From Micromonospora sp. M71_S20 (GTDB lineage Bacteria > Actinomycetota > Actinomycetes > Mycobacteriales > Micromonosporaceae), in NCBI RefSeq assembly GCF_003664255.1, contig NZ_RCCV01000001.1:4340001-4404000 (forward strand): a stretch of 64,000 nucleotides of DNA. The letters run 5' to 3'. Positions 1 through 9,800 of this stretch are shown here, in pieces. The translations under genes were made by a program, and so were the position numbers. The notes below the pieces were generated by a model. That model searched no databases, had not been told where the DNA came from, and saw only the letters and a program-made list of their open reading frames with translations. Numbering within the stretch: the stretch's first letter is position 1; each line of letters begins with the position of its first letter.

Positions 1-382
1 CGGAGCGCCGGGCCAGGCCGTCCAGCCGGCCCCGCAGACCGAGGACGGCCGACGCGGCGATCACCAGGAACGGCACGATCGCGTCGAAGACGCGGCTCGG
101 CGTCACCAGCAGCAGCACCGACCCGGCGACGCCGCCGACGACCGCCGCGGGCAGGACACGCCGGACGTCCCCGCGGGGCGGCAGGTCCCGGTATCCTCCG
201 GCGACGCTGGCCACGTTGCCGGGAAAGACGGCGACGGTACTGGTCAGCTTGGCGGTGAGCGGCGGTATGCCGGCGGCGATCAGCGCCGAGAAGGCGATCA
301 GGGAACCGCCGCCCGCGACCGCGTTGAAGGCACCCGTGGCGACACCGGCGGCGACGAGCAGCGTCGCCTGGATGGGATCCAT
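1..382 (-). CDS. TauE/SafE-type membrane permease, N-terminal part only (cut by window edge)
   Basis: About 127 residues are visible from the ATG at 382; the rest lies outside the window. Reading the complementary strand gives a hydrophobic protein whose N-terminus has the glycine-rich turn GAFNAVAGGGSLIAF, followed by a TAKLTSTVAVFPGN segment. This is typical of the sulfite exporter TauE/SafE family (DUF81), inner-membrane permeases for small organic or sulfur anions. Alternating hydrophobic helices continue to the window edge. The upstream frame stays open for a few codons, so the start is not certain. It is divergent from the SCP2 gene and is probably a chromosomal neighbour rather than part of the biosynthetic locus. 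The substrate cannot be told. Confidence 0.75.
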   Translation of the reverse strand, partial: MDPIQATLLVAAGVATGAFNAVAGGGSLIAFSALIAAGIPPLTAKLTSTVAVFPGNVASVAGGYRDLPPRGDVRRVLPAAVVGGVAGSVLLLVTPSRVFDAIVPFLVIAASAVLGLRGRLDGLARRS

Positions 383-577
383 CGGGTCCCAGGCTAGTGG
401 CGATGCCGGGCGTTGGGGCGGGTGTCGGCCGGGCCGCCCCACGCACCAGGGCGGGGCGGTTCAGGGCCGGCCGGCGGCGAGCGCGGCCCGGCGGCGCCGC
501 GTCGGCGAAGTTCACCTTCTCCGGGTGAGGCGGTAGCGGCGTTTCCGGGGAATGGTGGCCGGTGAGGAGGGATCGCG

Positions 578-949
578 ATGGCGGATGCCACCCAGGATTT
601 CTTCCACGGCCTCGCGCGCCGTGGGCACGACCGCCGGCTGAGGAGCATCGACGAGGGCAGCGTGCGCTTCGACATCAGCCGCGAAGGCCGTACCGACCAC
701 TGGCTGGTCTCCATCGACAAGGGCGACATCAGGGTCACCGAGGAGACGACCGGCGGGGACGCGGTCGTCGAGGCGGACCGGGCGGTGTTCGACCGGATCG
801 CCAGCGGGGAGGCGTACTTCCTGACCACCGTGCTGCGCGGCGAGGCGTCCGTGGCGGGCAGCCCCCGGCTCTTCGCGACCGTCCGGAAGCTGTTTCCGCC
901 GCCGCCCACGTCCCGGTCGACGCGTCACCGGGGAGGCGGCCATGGGTGA
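578..949 (+). CDS. SCP2 sterol-transfer-fold small protein
   Basis: 123 residues. The ATG at 578 follows a strong GAGGAGGGA ribosome site. The body (residues ~15-105) has the SCP2-like pattern: a phenylalanine-rich first strand, an SREGRTDHWLVSIDKGDIRV core, an acidic turn, then DRIASGEAYFLTTVLRGEASVAGSPRLF, which matches the helix and final strand of the sterol carrier protein 2 fold that binds hydrophobic ligands. The C-terminus is a basic, low-complexity tail. Its last 8 bases overlap the debranching-enzyme start, so the two are translationally coupled; small SCP2 proteins next to this hydrolase occur in other actinobacteria. Ligand unknown. Confidence 0.75.
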   Translation: MADATQDFFHGLARRGHDRRLRSIDEGSVRFDISREGRTDHWLVSIDKGDIRVTEETTGGDAVVEADRAVFDRIASGEAYFLTTVLRGEASVAGSPRLFATVRKLFPPPPTSRSTRHRGGGHG

Positions 950-3023
950 CGACCAGGTGGGCATCCTGGACGGCACGACCTTCGTGGTCTGTGACCGGGC
1001 GGGCGACATCGTCCCGTCGCCCGACACCCCGCTCGGCCTGTTCGCCCACGACACGCGCCTGCTGTCGAAGTGGGTGCTGACGATCGACGGGGAGCGGTTG
1101 AGCACCCTCGCCATCGACGACATCCACTACTTCGAGAACCGCTTCTACCTGGTCCCCGGCCACCAGGACGTCTACGTCAACAGCACGCTCTCGGTGCGGC
1201 GGGTGCACACGCTCGACGCCGGCCTGCACGAGGAGCTGAGCATCATCAACCACGACGGCCGGCCGGTCGACCTGACCGTCCGGGTCGAGGTGGACGCCGA
1301 CTTCGCGGACATCTTCGAGGTCAAGGACGCGACGGCGCGGAAGAAGGGCCGGCACTACCGGCGCGTCGACGACGGACGCCTCGTCCTCGGCTACCAGCGG
1401 GAGCGGTTCAGGCGGGAGACGATCGTCTCCGCGACGACGCCGGCGGAACTGGACGAGGACGGGCTGACGCTCAGGGTCCATCTCGAACCGCACAGCACGT
1501 GGCGGACCAGGCTGACCGCCGAGCCGGACCTCCCGATGCCACGAGGGCTGGAGCGGCTCACGATCCCGGGGCGGGCGCGCACCCCCGACAAGGAGCGTCG
1601 GCTCAAGGACTGGCTGGCGGAGGCGCCCCGGCTGGAATCCGACTTCGAGCCCCTGCGCGGCGCGTACCGGCGCAGCCTCATCGACCTGGCCGCGCTGCGG
1701 TTCAGCCCCTTCCTCGCCGAGGACCGGAGCGTGCCGGCCGCCGGCCTGCCCTGGTTCATGAGCCTGTTCGGCCGGGACAGCATCCTCACCAGCCTCCAGG
1801 CGCTGCCGTTCGCGCCCGACCTCGCCGCCACCACCCTCAAGGTGCTCGCGTTCCGGCAGGGCAGCCGGGTCGACGACTTCCGGGAGGAGGAGCCCGGCCG
1901 GATCCTGCACGAGATGCGGTACGGGGAGATGAGCGTGTTCGAGGAGACCCCGCACACGCCCTACTTCGGCAGCGCCGACGCCACTCCCCTGTTCCTGGTG
2001 CTGCTCGACGAGTACGAACGCTGGACCGGCGACGCCGCGCTCGTCCGCTCGGTCGAGCAGGAGGCGCGGGCGGCGATCGACTGGATCGACAACTACGCCG
2101 ACCTGACGGGCAGCGGCTACATCTCCTACGAGCGGCGCAACACCCGCAACGGCCTGGAGAACCAGTGCTGGAAGGACTCCTGGGACGGCATCTCGTATCA
2201 GGACGGGCGGCTGCCCGGCTTCCCCCGCGCGACCTGTGAGTTGCAGGGGTACGCGTACGACGCGAAGATGCGCACCGCCCGGCTCGCCCGCGCGATCTGG
2301 AACGACCCGGAGTACGCGGACCGGCTGGAACGGCAGGCCGCCGACCTCAGGCAACGCTTCAACCGCGACTTCTGGGTCGCCGACGGCGAGTACATGGCCC
2401 TCGCGCTCGACGGTGACGGCCGCCAGGTGGACGCCCTGTCCTCCAACATCGGCCACCTGCTGTGGAGCGGCATCGTCGACGAGCCGAAGGCGGCCGCCCT
2501 GGCGCGGCACCTGATGTCGCCCCCGCTGTTCAGCGGCTGGGGGGTGCGCACGCTGGCCGAGACCGCGGGCCGCTACAACCCGATCGGGTACCACGTCGGG
2601 ACGATCTGGCCGTTCGACAACTCGTTCATCGCCTGGGGCCTGCGCCGTTACGGGTACGGCGACGAGGCGGCCCGGATCGCCGCCGGGATCCTGGACGCGG
2701 CGGTCTTCTACGACGGCCGGCTGCCCGAGGCGTTCGCGGGCTACAGCCGGTCCGAGACCAAGTATCCGGTCAACTATCCCACCGCGTGCAGCCCGCAGGC
2801 GTGGTCCGCCGGGGCCACCCTGCTGCTGTTGCGCACGATGCTCGGGCTGCAACCGGTCGGCGAAGACCTCGTGATCAGGCCCGCTCTGCCCGCTAGTCTC
2901 GACTTCGTGGCGCTGCTCGACATTCCGGGGCGGTGGGGGCGCCTCGACGCGTACGGCAGAGGGCCGGCCAGCGCGGGCGGCCAGGGCTACCAGCCGGCGC
3001 CGCAGCAACTCTCCGCCCCGTGA
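942..3023 (+). CDS. Glycogen-debranching-type amylo-alpha-1,6-glucosidase
   Basis: 693 residues. Residues ~1-205 form the N-terminal beta-sandwich of the bacterial glycogen-debranching family, beginning with an LDGTTFVVCDRAGDI-like strand and DTRLLSKWVLTIDG. Residues ~240-670 form the (alpha/alpha)6 catalytic barrel, including PWFMSLFGRDSILTSLQ, a signature of this family, ENQCWKDSWDGI, and the late GTIWPFDNSFIAWGL helix. Such enzymes act on alpha-1,6 branches of glycogen or related glucans in the cytoplasm. The start at 942 overlaps the SCP2 gene by 8 bases. It has no visible link to the NRPS locus and looks like central carbohydrate metabolism. Confidence 0.85.
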   Translation: MGDDQVGILDGTTFVVCDRAGDIVPSPDTPLGLFAHDTRLLSKWVLTIDGERLSTLAIDDIHYFENRFYLVPGHQDVYVNSTLSVRRVHTLDAGLHEELSIINHDGRPVDLTVRVEVDADFADIFEVKDATARKKGRHYRRVDDGRLVLGYQRERFRRETIVSATTPAELDEDGLTLRVHLEPHSTWRTRLTAEPDLPMPRGLERLTIPGRARTPDKERRLKDWLAEAPRLESDFEPLRGAYRRSLIDLAALRFSPFLAEDRSVPAAGLPWFMSLFGRDSILTSLQALPFAPDLAATTLKVLAFRQGSRVDDFREEEPGRILHEMRYGEMSVFEETPHTPYFGSADATPLFLVLLDEYERWTGDAALVRSVEQEARAAIDWIDNYADLTGSGYISYERRNTRNGLENQCWKDSWDGISYQDGRLPGFPRATCELQGYAYDAKMRTARLARAIWNDPEYADRLERQAADLRQRFNRDFWVADGEYMALALDGDGRQVDALSSNIGHLLWSGIVDEPKAAALARHLMSPPLFSGWGVRTLAETAGRYNPIGYHVGTIWPFDNSFIAWGLRRYGYGDEAARIAAGILDAAVFYDGRLPEAFAGYSRSETKYPVNYPTACSPQAWSAGATLLLLRTMLGLQPVGEDLVIRPALPASLDFVALLDIPGRWGRLDAYGRGPASAGGQGYQPAPQQLSAP

Positions 3024-3034
3024 CGGGAGGGACG

Positions 3035-3637
3035 ATGCGAAAACTCGACCCGATGCGGACCGCCGTCGTCGGCGTCCACTGGCAGCACGAGGTCGTCAGT
3101 CCCGACGGGGTGTTCGGTCCGTTCTTCGCCGAGCAGGTCTCCCGACACCGCGTCGCCTCGTACGCGGCGCAGGTCGCCACGGCGGTACGCGCCAGTGGCG
3201 GCCTCGTCGTCTACACGCGGGTCGCGCACCGGCCCGGATATCCGGACCTCATCCCCAACACGCCCAGCTTCGCCATGATCCAAGAGCGGCAGGCCTTCCT
3301 CGAGGGTGCGCCCAGGGCCCGGATCGTCGACGAACTCGCGCCGGAGGCCGGCGACGTCGTCATCACCCACGTCCGGCTCACCGGCTTCTTCGGCAGCGAA
3401 CTCGACACGGTGCTGCGCCGCCGGGGCGTGGACACCGTCCTGTTCACCGGCGTCGCCACCAACCTCTCCGTCACCGGCACCGCGTTCGAGGCGGTCAACC
3501 ACGGCTACCGGCCGGTGGTGGTCTCCGACGCGTGCACCGCCGCGACCGACGAGGCGCACCGGGCGAGCCTGGAGACGCTGGGGCAGCTCGGCGAGGTGGT
3601 CAGCACCGCCGAGGCCGTCGACCGCCTGTCGAGGTGA
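3035..3637 (+). CDS. Isochorismatase-fold protein with altered catalytic triad
   Basis: 200 residues. The ATG at 3035 is chosen because GGGAGG lies just upstream and the preceding gene stops at 3023; the frame is open further upstream but would overlap. The fold is the cysteine-hydrolase (isochorismatase) alpha/beta/alpha fold: TAVVGVHWQHEVV first strand, GFFGSELDTVLRRRGVDTV, then GVATNLSV and a GYRPVVVSDACTA helix and strand. The family normally uses Asp (strand 1), Lys (before the FxGxxLD helix) and Cys (in TNxCV). Here these positions read His15, His112 and Ser145. It may therefore be non-catalytic, or do different chemistry. It ends the 578-3637 operon. Confidence 0.7.
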   Translation: MRKLDPMRTAVVGVHWQHEVVSPDGVFGPFFAEQVSRHRVASYAAQVATAVRASGGLVVYTRVAHRPGYPDLIPNTPSFAMIQERQAFLEGAPRARIVDELAPEAGDVVITHVRLTGFFGSELDTVLRRRGVDTVLFTGVATNLSVTGTAFEAVNHGYRPVVVSDACTAATDEAHRASLETLGQLGEVVSTAEAVDRLSR

Positions 3638-3801
3638 GCCACCGGGCGGGCGAGCCGGGCGACCCGTCGCCCCGCGAGCGGGCCGCTCCGGACCCCGGCC
3701 CGGCGGGCGGCCGGCCAGCCCCGACAACGGCCCGGAGAGCCCCTAGCCCGGCCCGTTTCCATTGACGACGGGCGTGCCGCGCTGGCAGCATCCGGCGCAT
3801 C

Positions 3802-6800
3802 ATGATCAAGGAAAGCGGTTGGTCAGCGTACCCCGTCCCCGCCCGGTCGCCCGGCGAGCCCGCCGGGGGCGAACCACACCACGCGGACCTCGTCCATGAG
3901 GCGATCGTCCGGCATCCCGCCGCCGCGTTGGCGTTGGGTACGGACGACGCCCTCGTCACCTACGGGGAGCTGCGTGCACGCAGCAACCGGCTGGCCCGGC
4001 ACCTGCGGGCCACCGGGGTACGCCGAGGTGACCTCGTCGCCGTCCTGCTGCCCCGCGGTGTCGACGGGATCGTCAGCGTGCTGGCGGCGCTCACCGCCGG
4101 CGCCGCGTACCTGCCCATCGACGCCGGTTACCCTCCGCAGCGGGTCCGGCACATGCTCACCGACTCCCGGGCTCGGGTGCTCGTCACCGTACGGTCGCTG
4201 GTCCGGGCCGACCTGGTGCCGCCCGGCACCCCGGTCGTCCTGCTCGACGACGACCGGGCCGCGCTCGCCGCGTACCCCGACCGCCCGCCGGCCGTGCCGA
4301 TCGGCCCGGGCGACCTCGCCTACGTGATCTACACCTCCGGGTCCACCGGCCTCCCGAAGGGGGTCATGGTCGAGCACGGCTCGCTGCGTGGGCTGGCCCG
4401 GTGGCGCGCCGACGCGGAGCGTCTCGGTCCCGACGACCGTTGCCTGCACCTGTTCTCCCCCGGCTTCGACGCGTCGGTGTGGGACATCTGGGCGCCGCTG
4501 GTGGCCGGCGCCAGCCTCTGGATGCCCGACGACGAGACCCGGGTCGACCCCGACCGGCTGGTGGACTGGCTCGCCGCGCACGCGATCACCTCGGCGACGC
4601 TGCCCACCCCGCTCGCCGAGGCCGTGCTGACCCGGCCGACGCCGCCCGCCGGGGCACTGCGCATCCTCGGCGCGGGGGGCCAGCAGCTGCTCGCCCGCCC
4701 CCGCCCCGAGCACACGTTCACCACCGTCAACCTGTACGGCCCCACCGAGGCCACCGTGCTGGCCATGAGCGGGGAGGTGGCGGTCGAGGGCGACGGCCCG
4801 CCGTCGCTCGGGCATCCGGCTGCGGGCGCCGCCATCCGGCTGCTCACCGACGACCTGCGCCCGGTGCCCGCCGGCAGCCTCGGCGAGGTGTTCATCGGCG
4901 GGCCGGGCGTGGCCCGGGGGTACCACGACCGTCCCGCCCTGACCGCCGAACGCTTCCCGCCCGACCCGTACGGGCCGCCCGGCAGCCGCCTCTACCGCAC
5001 CGGCGACCTGGCGCGCCAGCTACCGGACGGCACCTACCACTTCGCCGGTCGGGTCGACGACCAGGTGAAGCTGCACGGCCACCGGATCGAGCTGGGCGAG
5101 ATCGAGAGCGTGCTGCTGCGTCATCCGGGCGTGCGGGCCGCCGCGGTCCGTCTGCACGAGGGCACGGCCGGTCCCCGGCTCGTCGGGTACGTCGTGCCTG
5201 AGATCGGTCCGGACGACGCGACGCTGGCCGAGCACGCGGCGCGCCATCTGCCCGCGACCATGGTTCCCGCCGCGTGGGTCCGCCTCGCCGGCCTACCGCT
5301 CACCCCGCACGGCAAGCTGGACCGGGCCGCGTTGCCCGCACCGGCGGAGCGGGTCAGCGAGCCGCCCCGCGACGACCTGGAGCGGCAGGTGGCGCAGGTG
5401 TGGGCGGAGGTGCTCGGCCGGTCGCCGGGCCGGGACGACAACTTCTTCTCCCTGGGCGGGCACTCGCTGCGGGCCACGATGGTCGCCGTCCGGTTGCGCG
5501 ACCGCTTCGGGCTGCCGCTCTCCGCCGCGATCGTGTTCGAGGCGCAGACCGTGGCCGCGATGGCCGACCGGCTACGGGACGAGGTGGCGGCCGGGCAGGA
5601 GAACGTCCGGGCCGAGCCGGATCCGGTCCTGGTGCTGCCGGCCGGTGTGGCGTCGTCGTCGGGGCGGGTGTTGTCGTTCGCCCAGCAACGCCTGTGGTTC
5701 CTGCACACCCTCGACCCGAAATCCACCGCCTACAACACCCAGACCTCCTGGCACATCGACGGCGAACTCGACCTCGACCACCTCGACACCGCCATCACCG
5801 AGATCATCCGCCGACACGAAGTCCTGCGCACCACCTTCACCGAACACGACGGCATCCCCGTCCAGATCATCCACCCCCACCCCACCTACCACCGCACCCG
5901 CCACGACCTCACCCACATCGACCCCCGACACCACGACCACCACATCCGCGACATCCTGCGCACCGAACTCGACCAACCATTCGACCTCACCACCGGCCCA
6001 CTCCTACGCTGCCGAACCCTACGACTGTCCGACACCACCCACGTGCTCTGCCTGACCTGGCACCACATCGTCCTCGACGGCTGGTCCGTCGGCCTGTTCC
6101 ACAACGAACTCGACCACCTCTACACCGACCTCACCCACCACCGAACCCCCTCACTACCACCCCTCAACACCCAGTACGCCGACATCGCCCAACGCCAACA
6201 CCACCACTGGCAGAGCACCGACGCACAACACCACCTCGAACAACTCGCCGCACGACTACGCGACGCCCCACCCGTCTGCCACCCACCCACCGACCGACCC
6301 CGCCCCGACACCAACCCCGGCCCCACCGCCATCCACCACAGCCAACTACCCCCCGACACCACCACCGCGCTCACCACCCTCGCCACCCAAACCGGCTCCA
6401 CCCCCTTCGGCATCCTCCTCGCCGCATTCCAACTCCTCATCCACCGCTACACCACCCAGAACCCCGTCGTCATCGGCACCCCCCTCACCGGCCGCACCGA
6501 CCCCGACGCCGAAAAACTCATCGGCTTCTTCGTCAACACCCTCCCCCTCGCCGTCGACATCCACCCCCACCACACCTTCCGCCAATTCCTGCACCACTCC
6601 CGCACCGTCCTCATGCACGCCGTCACCCACCAGGACATCCCCTTCGACAAACTCGTCGAACACACCCAACCCACCCGCGACCGCCACACCCCACCCCTCA
6701 TCCAAACCGTCTTCACGACCATGGAAGGCACCGATCCGGCGCCGCTGCACACCGCCACGATGACGCCGCTGCCGATCGACGAGGGGGTCGCGAAGTTCGA

Positions 6801-9800
6801 CCTCACCGTCCAGGTGCAGCTGGAGCCGGACGTCATCCGGGTGCTCTTCGACTACGCCTGCGACCTGTACGAGCCTGCGACGATGGCCGAGCTGGCCGAC
6901 AGCTACCGGGCCCTGGTGTCCGCCGTGCTGGCCGAGCCGGACCGCCCGCTGTCCACCGTGGTCGCGGTCACGGCCGCCCAGCGGCAGCGGCTCGCCGACG
7001 CGTTGACCGCCAGCCCGGTTCCGGTCCCGCCCGGTGGTGTGGGGTGTGTGCCGCGGCTAGTGACGGAGACGGCCCGACGCCAGCCCGACGCCGTGGCGAT
7101 CGTCGACGGCACCGGCACACTCACCTACCGCGAACTCGACGAGTGGTCCAACCACCTCGCCCACCAACTCCTACGACACGGCACCCGACCCGACCACCCC
7201 GTCGCGGTCAGCCTCCCACCCGGCGCACCCGCCATCACCGCCATGCTCGCCGTCCTCAAAGCCGGCGCCGCCTACCTCCCCATCGACCCCACCGCACCCA
7301 CCACCCGCCGACACCACCTCATCACCGACTCCGGCGTCACCATCCTCATCGCCGCACACCCCCACGACACCGACACACCCCCCGGCGTCGTCACCCTCAT
7401 CCCGCACCGCTCCGCCTCCCCGGCGGCACCCCGGGTCGACATCCACCCCGAGCAGGTGGCGTACGTCATCCACACCTCCGGGTCCACCGGCACGCCCAAG
7501 GGCGTCATGGTCCCCCACCGGGCGCTGACCAACCTGGTCCACTGGCACCTGGACACCCACCCCACCGGCCCCGGCCAGCGCCACGGCCAGGTGGCCAGCC
7601 TCGGCTTCGACGCCGCGATCTGGGAGATCTGGCCCGCGCTGGTCAGCGGCGCCACCCTGCACATCGCCGACCCGGCCGACCGCCTCGACCCCACCGCGCT
7701 GCACGACTGGCTGGTCCGGGAAGACGTCACGAGGACGTTCCTGCCGACCCCGGTCGCGGAGGCCGTCCTCCGGTTGCCCACCCCGTCCACCAGCCACCTG
7801 CGGACGATCTTCACGGGTGGGGACGCCCTCACCACCCGACCGTCCGCGCAGGCGCCGTACACCCTGTTCAACATCTACGGGCCGACCGAGACCACCGTCG
7901 CCGTCACCGTCGGGCCCGTCAGCACCGACGGGGTCCACCGGCCCGATCTCGGCGTCCCGATCGCCGGCGCCCGCATCTACCTCCTCGACGCCGACCTCCA
8001 GCTCGTCCCGCCCGGCGCGCCCGGCGAGGTCTGCGTCGGCGGCGACGTGGTCACCCGCGGCTACCTGAACAAGCCCGGGCAGACGGCGGAGCGGTTCCTG
8101 CCCGACCCGTACGCCACCACCCCCGGCAGCCGCCTCTACCGCACCGGCGACCTCTGCCGCCTCCGCACCGACGGCACCCTCGAATTCCTCGGCCGCACCG
8201 ACGAACAAATCGCCATCAACGGCTACCGCATCGAACCCGGCGAAATCGAAACCGCCCTACGCGCACAACCCCACGTCGAAGCCGCCTTCGTCACCACCCG
8301 AACACTGCCCACCGGCCGCCACCTCATCGCCTACGTCACCGGCACCAACCCCGACACCCACCAACTACGCCACAACCTCCACCACACACTCCCCCGCCAC
8401 CTCGTACCCCACAGCATCATCGCCCTGCCCCACTTCCCCCTCACCCGCAACGGAAAGATCGACCGCAACGCACTCCCCGCACCCGATCTCACCGCGCGCG
8501 GCGAGCCGCCCCGTGACGCCCTGGAGCGGCAGGTGGCGCAGGTGTGGGCCGACGTGATCGGTCGGTCGCCCGGCCGGGACGACAACTTCTTCGCCTTCGG
8601 CGGGCACTCCATGCAGGCCACCATGATCGCCGCCCGGCTGCGCGAAACCCTCGGCGTGCCGGTCTCGGCGGCGATCGTGTTCGAGGCGCAGACCGTGGCC
8701 GCGATGGCCGACAGCCTGCGGGACGAGGTGGCGGCCGATCCGTCGGCCGTCGGCGGCCAGGACGGTCCGGTCGCGTCCGGCGCGGGGGAACCGAGCGAGC
8801 CGGATCCGGCCCCGGCCCTGCCGGCCGGTGTGGCGTCGTCGTCGGGGCGGGTGTTGTCGTTCGCCCAGCAACGCCTGTGGTTCCTGCACACCCTCGACCC
8901 GAAATCCACCGCCTACAACACCCAGACCTCCTGGCACATCGACGGCGAACTCGACCTCGACCACCTCGACACCGCCATCACCGAGATCATCCGCCGACAC
9001 GAAGTCCTGCGCACCACCTTCACCGAACACGACGGCATCCCCGTCCAGATCATCCACCCCCACCCCACCTACCACCGCACCCGCCACGACCTCACCCACA
9101 TCGACCCCCGACACCACGACCACCACATCCGCGACATCCTGCGCACCGAACTCGACCAACCATTCGACCTCACCACCGGCCCACTCCTACGCTGCCGAAC
9201 CCTACGACTGTCCGACACCACCCACGTGCTCTGCCTGACCTGGCACCACATCGTCCTCGACGGCTGGTCCGTCGGCCTGTTCCACAACGAACTCGACCAC
9301 CTCTACACCGACCTCACCCACCACCGAACCCCCTCACTACCACCCCTCAACACCCAGTACGCCGACATCGCCCAACGCCAACACCACCACTGGCAGAGCA
9401 CCGACGCACAACACCACCTCGAACAACTCGCCGCACGACTACGCGACGCCCCACCCGTCTGCCACCCACCCACCGACCGACCCCGCCCCGACACCAACCC
9501 CGGCCCCACCGCCATCCACCACAGCCAACTACCCCCCGACACCACCACCGCGCTCACCACCCTCGCCACCCAAACCGGCTCCACCCCCTTCGGCATCCTC
9601 CTCGCCGCATTCCAACTCCTCATCCACCGCTACACCACCCAGAACCCCGTCGTCATCGGCACCCCCCTCACCGGCCGCACCGACCCCGACGCCGAAAAAC
9701 TCATCGGCTTCTTCGTCAACACCCTCCCCCTCGCCGTCGACATCCACCCCCACCACACCTTCCGCCAATTCCTGCACCACTCCCGCACCGTCCTCATGCA

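Noticed and set aside
735..3008. Long open frame on the minus strand opposite the debranching enzyme
   Set aside because: It mirrors the plus-strand gene in a GC-rich genome, is rich in Arg/Pro/Gly/Val, and shows no family motif; the plus-strand protein is a clear family member.
3762..3801. TTGACG before the NRPS start as a full promoter
   Set aside because: No acceptable -10 element at 16-19 bases downstream; kept only as a remark in the NRPS entry.
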